Source: Leptospira hartskeerlii (GTDB lineage: Bacteria > Spirochaetota > Leptospiria > Leptospirales > Leptospiraceae). From it: a stretch of DNA of 64,000 nt. Below the pieces are notes generated by a model, which saw only the letters and a list, made by a program, of their open reading frames with translations, was not told the origin of the DNA and did not search any database. This document shows, piece after piece, positions 61,702-64,000 of this stretch (its first letter is position 1; each line of letters starts with the position of its first letter). The stretch is taken from the NCBI RefSeq assembly GCF_002811475.1, contig NZ_NPDL01000002.1, positions 248,001 through 312,000 of the forward strand. Direction: 5' to 3'. Both the position numbers and the translations under genes were made by a program.

Positions 61702-62913
61702 TTAGATTCTTTCGATTACGGTCGCAATCCCCATTCCCCCGCCTATGCAGAGTGTAATGAGTGCGTAACGTTTATTTCTTCTTTCTAATTCGTCCAAGGC
61801 GGTTCCGAGAAGAATTGCCCCAGTTGCCCCAAGAGGGTGTCCTAAAGCGATTGCTCCCCCGTTTACGTTGATCTTCTCTAGAGGGATCCCGAGGGTTTTT
61901 TGGGTGTAGAGCACAACAGAAGCGAATGCTTCATTGATTTCCCAAAGATCGATATCTTCTACTTTTAGACCTGCCATATGGAGCGCTTTTTTGGACGCAG
62001 AAACGGGTCCTGTCAACATGATGGTCGGATCTTCTCCTGTAGCCACAGTCGATAGGATTTTCGCTCTCGGCTTTAACCCGTATTTTTTGATCCCTTCATC
62101 GTTAGCAATCAGAACGGAAGCTGCACCATCCACAATCCCGGAAGAGTTTCCTAGAGTATGGATATGGTTGATCTTTCCGACATCGGGATAGGATCTAAGA
62201 GCGATCGCATCTAGTTCCTTTTCGCCTACAGTTTTGAAAACTGCACCTAAACCGGAAAGGAATGCATAGTCTGATTCGATACGAGGGTTTTCATCTGTAT
62301 CCACTACAGTTCCGTCTTCTAGCTTAACTGGAATAATAGATTTTTTGAATGCACCATCTTTGATCGCTTTATCAGCTTTTAACTGAGAAGATTCTGCGAA
62401 CTTGTCCGCTTCTTCTCTGCTGATATTATATTTGGTTGCGATCAAGTCTGCAGAAATTCCCTGAGGAACAAGATTATAATGTTTTTGTATATTAGGATTT
62501 CCTATATTAAAATCTCTGTCTCCTAAATCCGCCCCCATTTTTACGCGGCTCATGGATTCTACTCCACCGCCTAAACCTACCGCCATTGCTCCTGACTGAA
62601 CATGGTTTGCGATATTGTTTACTGCTTGTAATCCGGATCCGCAGAAACGGTTTACAGTATATCCCGGAACGGAATTTGGCCATTGTGCAGCCATGACCGC
62701 GTAACGGGCGATACATGCAGCTTGGTCATCCACTTGGGAAACGCAGCCTAAAACAACTTCTTCTACGATTTCTGGTTTTAATCCGTTTCTTTCTTGGATG
62801 GCTAGTAGAGTAGAGGCGGAAAGTTCTTGCGGGTGAACCGATGCAAGCGTTCCTCTTTTTTTACCTTTCCCTCTTGGGGTACGGACCGCATCGATAACGT
62901 ATGCGTTGGACAT
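61702..62913 (-). CDS. fadA: Acetyl-CoA acyltransferase (thiolase)
   Basis: Thiolase either cleaves 3-ketoacyl-CoA in beta-oxidation or condenses two acetyl-CoA. The nucleophile cysteine is in [15 protein letters not shown] (near residue 87), the histidine in [20 protein letters not shown] and the second cysteine in [26 protein letters not shown] is also conserved. Length 403 is normal for a tetrameric thiolase. The N-terminus [21 protein letters not shown] is typical. No partner fadB is adjacent, so it may be unlinked. The neighbouring YheT-like hydrolase and upstream enzymes of the window are also lipid-linked. Confidence 0.93.
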   Translation of the reverse strand: MSNAYVIDAVRTPRGKGKKRGTLASVHPQELSASTLLAIQERNGLKPEIVEEVVLGCVSQVDDQAACIARYAVMAAQWPNSVPGYTVNRFCGSGLQAVNNIANHVQSGAMAVGLGGGVESMSRVKMGADLGDRDFNIGNPNIQKHYNLVPQGISADLIATKYNISREEADKFAESSQLKADKAIKDGAFKKSIIPVKLEDGTVVDTDENPRIESDYAFLSGLGAVFKTVGEKELDAIALRSYPDVGKINHIHTLGNSSGIVDGAASVLIANDEGIKKYGLKPRAKILSTVATGEDPTIMLTGPVSASKKALHMAGLKVEDIDLWEINEAFASVVLYTQKTLGIPLEKINVNGGAIALGHPLGATGAILLGTALDELERRNKRYALITLCIGGGMGIATVIERI

Positions 62914-63026
62914 AGTATTTCTCCTATAACGAAAGCCGTTCGGTTATTCTTGAACTTTTGTTCAAAAACGAAATATGCTTCCAGCTTGAGTTTAGAAGAA
63001 AGGAGGGAAAAGCAAGCTACTTCTTC

Positions 63027-63998
63027 TTATTCAAATATAACTTTGTCGAAGACCCTAAAATACCAGCAGTCTCCTTTTAAGTTTTCATAAAATCCGTTAT
63101 GGCCACCGTACTTTTGGATAAAGATCTTAAGCTTGGAACTTTTCGGGATCTCTTTGAATTCGTCGGGACGTATAATTGGATCATCTGCGGATGTAACTAT
63201 AGTCAGATCCACTTTTAGTTTTTCAAAATCCTTTGGGCCCAATGTATAAGAATTAAAATAATCATCCGAGTCTTTGAACTCTGCGGAAGACGCTACGATC
63301 CTATCTGTCATTTCCATAACCGTTTTCCCTTCCATGATATTTGTATAAGGATGTAGATCCGGAAAGTGTACGTTCTTTTTAGCCAAAGATTGTCTCCATT
63401 TATCCAAGAAATATTTTCCTAAGATCAGTTTGGAATCCATCATTTCAGTCGCAGACTTTGGATGAAGTGGGGGACTAACGGCAATGCAATGTTTTAAATT
63501 AGGGATACTTTGTTTATTCCTGGAATGCTCTCTTGCCACTCGGATCGTAAAATTCCCTCCCATTGAAAATCCGCCTAAGTATACCGGAAGTTTATGTCCG
63601 AATTCCTTTGCTACTTTACGGATTGCTTCATAGGTTTCTCGTATTAAACTTCCGTTAAATGGTTCCGGGTTTAAATGATGAGTATTCCCATGATCTCTTA
63701 AATTCAATCGAAAGATAGAAATTCCCTTATCATAAAATCTTCTGGAAGTCCTTTGGATATAATTTGAATCCATACTTCCTTCCCAACCGTGTATCAGCAC
63801 GAGCAGGGCTTTATTTTGTGGAGACTTAGAATAATGACCTAATAAACGAACTCCTTTACCTGCATCTATGACTACAGGAGAAGCTGCCTTGTCCATAGGA
63901 TGATCAGGAGTATTCTGCCTCATTAAAGAAGCTAAAACTGTTTGTACAAAAGGATGTCTGAGATGAATCGGAGGTTTGAAGGGACGAATAGTCTCCAT
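63027..63998 (-). CDS. YheT-like alpha/beta hydrolase
   Basis: LLVLIHGWEGSMDSNYIQ (about 88-105) is the oxyanion region and GGFSMGGNFTIRVAREH the nucleophile serine elbow. TSADDPIIRPDEF holds the catalytic aspartate and QKYGGHNGFYEN the histidine. NLRDHGNTHHLNPEPFN is typical of the YheT/EMB8 hydrolase family, whose members may be lipases or acyltransferases. The gene starts at ATG 63998, two bases from the window edge; a more upstream start cannot be excluded. It is on the same strand as the thiolase, with about 110 bases between. Confidence 0.85.
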   Translation of the reverse strand: METIRPFKPPIHLRHPFVQTVLASLMRQNTPDHPMDKAASPVVIDAGKGVRLLGHYSKSPQNKALLVLIHGWEGSMDSNYIQRTSRRFYDKGISIFRLNLRDHGNTHHLNPEPFNGSLIRETYEAIRKVAKEFGHKLPVYLGGFSMGGNFTIRVAREHSRNKQSIPNLKHCIAVSPPLHPKSATEMMDSKLILGKYFLDKWRQSLAKKNVHFPDLHPYTNIMEGKTVMEMTDRIVASSAEFKDSDDYFNSYTLGPKDFEKLKVDLTIVTSADDPIIRPDEFKEIPKSSKLKIFIQKYGGHNGFYENLKGDCWYFRVFDKVIFE

Positions 63999-64000
63999 GC

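Noticed and set aside
1..64000. Prophage, insertion sequence or CRISPR array
   Set aside because: No transposase, integrase, phage protein or regularly spaced repeat was seen on either strand.

Overview
The window reads as chromosomal DNA of a Leptospira species (spirochaete, roughly 40-43% G+C by eye, probably not the low-GC pathogen clade). Grounds: an LruC-domain lipoprotein, a DUF1554 lipoprotein, the adenylyl cyclase/FecR gene pair, many signalling ATPases and histidine kinases, lipoproteins with loose spirochaete lipoboxes, and short palindromes of the GTAGGAGCTCCTAC type. All functional names come from reading motifs; no database search was run. I found no rRNA, tRNA, CRISPR array, insertion sequence or prophage.

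Layout. 1-8 kb: dusA, an MBL-fold hydrolase, a lipoprotein 7TM receptor with a degenerate kinase tail, a di-haem cytochrome c peroxidase behind a perfect PerR/Fur-like palindrome, a citrate-synthase homologue with an altered active site, and a membrane-bound AraC-type regulator. 8-12 kb: M24 peptidase, PF10118 protein, SDR and alpha/beta hydrolase in one run. 11.6-14 kb: NlpC/P60 protein, VanX-like dipeptidase and free-standing RlmK-type methyltransferase, then a palindrome-rich spacer. 14-17 kb (minus): SDR, UbiA-like membrane protein, MscS channel. 17-22.4 kb: adenylyl cyclase, FecR protein, FN3-like protein and DUF1554 lipoprotein, meeting a NarX/NarL-type two-component pair. 24-32 kb: LruC lipoprotein, GHKL-HDOD protein, aldehyde dehydrogenase, thioesterase, small membrane and surface proteins, Tpx. 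32-36.3 kb: acetolactate synthase behind a clear Val/Leu leader-peptide attenuator, then trpE-trpG behind a possible Trp-Trp leader. 36-47 kb: hybrid kinase, SRPBCC, pirin, BaiN-like flavoprotein, VOC, GNAT, HisKA_2 kinase, DoxX and MarR with matched operators, aldo/keto reductase, and two membrane proteins of unknown function. 47-52 kb: transglutaminase-like protein, an unknown helical protein, DUF2804 protein, NagX-like acyltransferase. 52-61.4 kb: chemosensory operon cheW-mcp-cheA-cheB-cheY, divergent cheD, and two homologous ATPases that lack a phospho-accepting histidine. 61.7-64 kb: thiolase and YheT-like hydrolase.

The best leads are the ilv attenuator, the altered citrate synthase, the paired H-box-less kinases beside cheD, the PerR box at the peroxidase, and the duplicated MarR operator. 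Two oxidative-stress enzymes (peroxidase and Tpx) and two amino-acid biosynthesis transcripts (ilv, trp) lie in the window. Three convergent gene pairs end on a shared TTAA.
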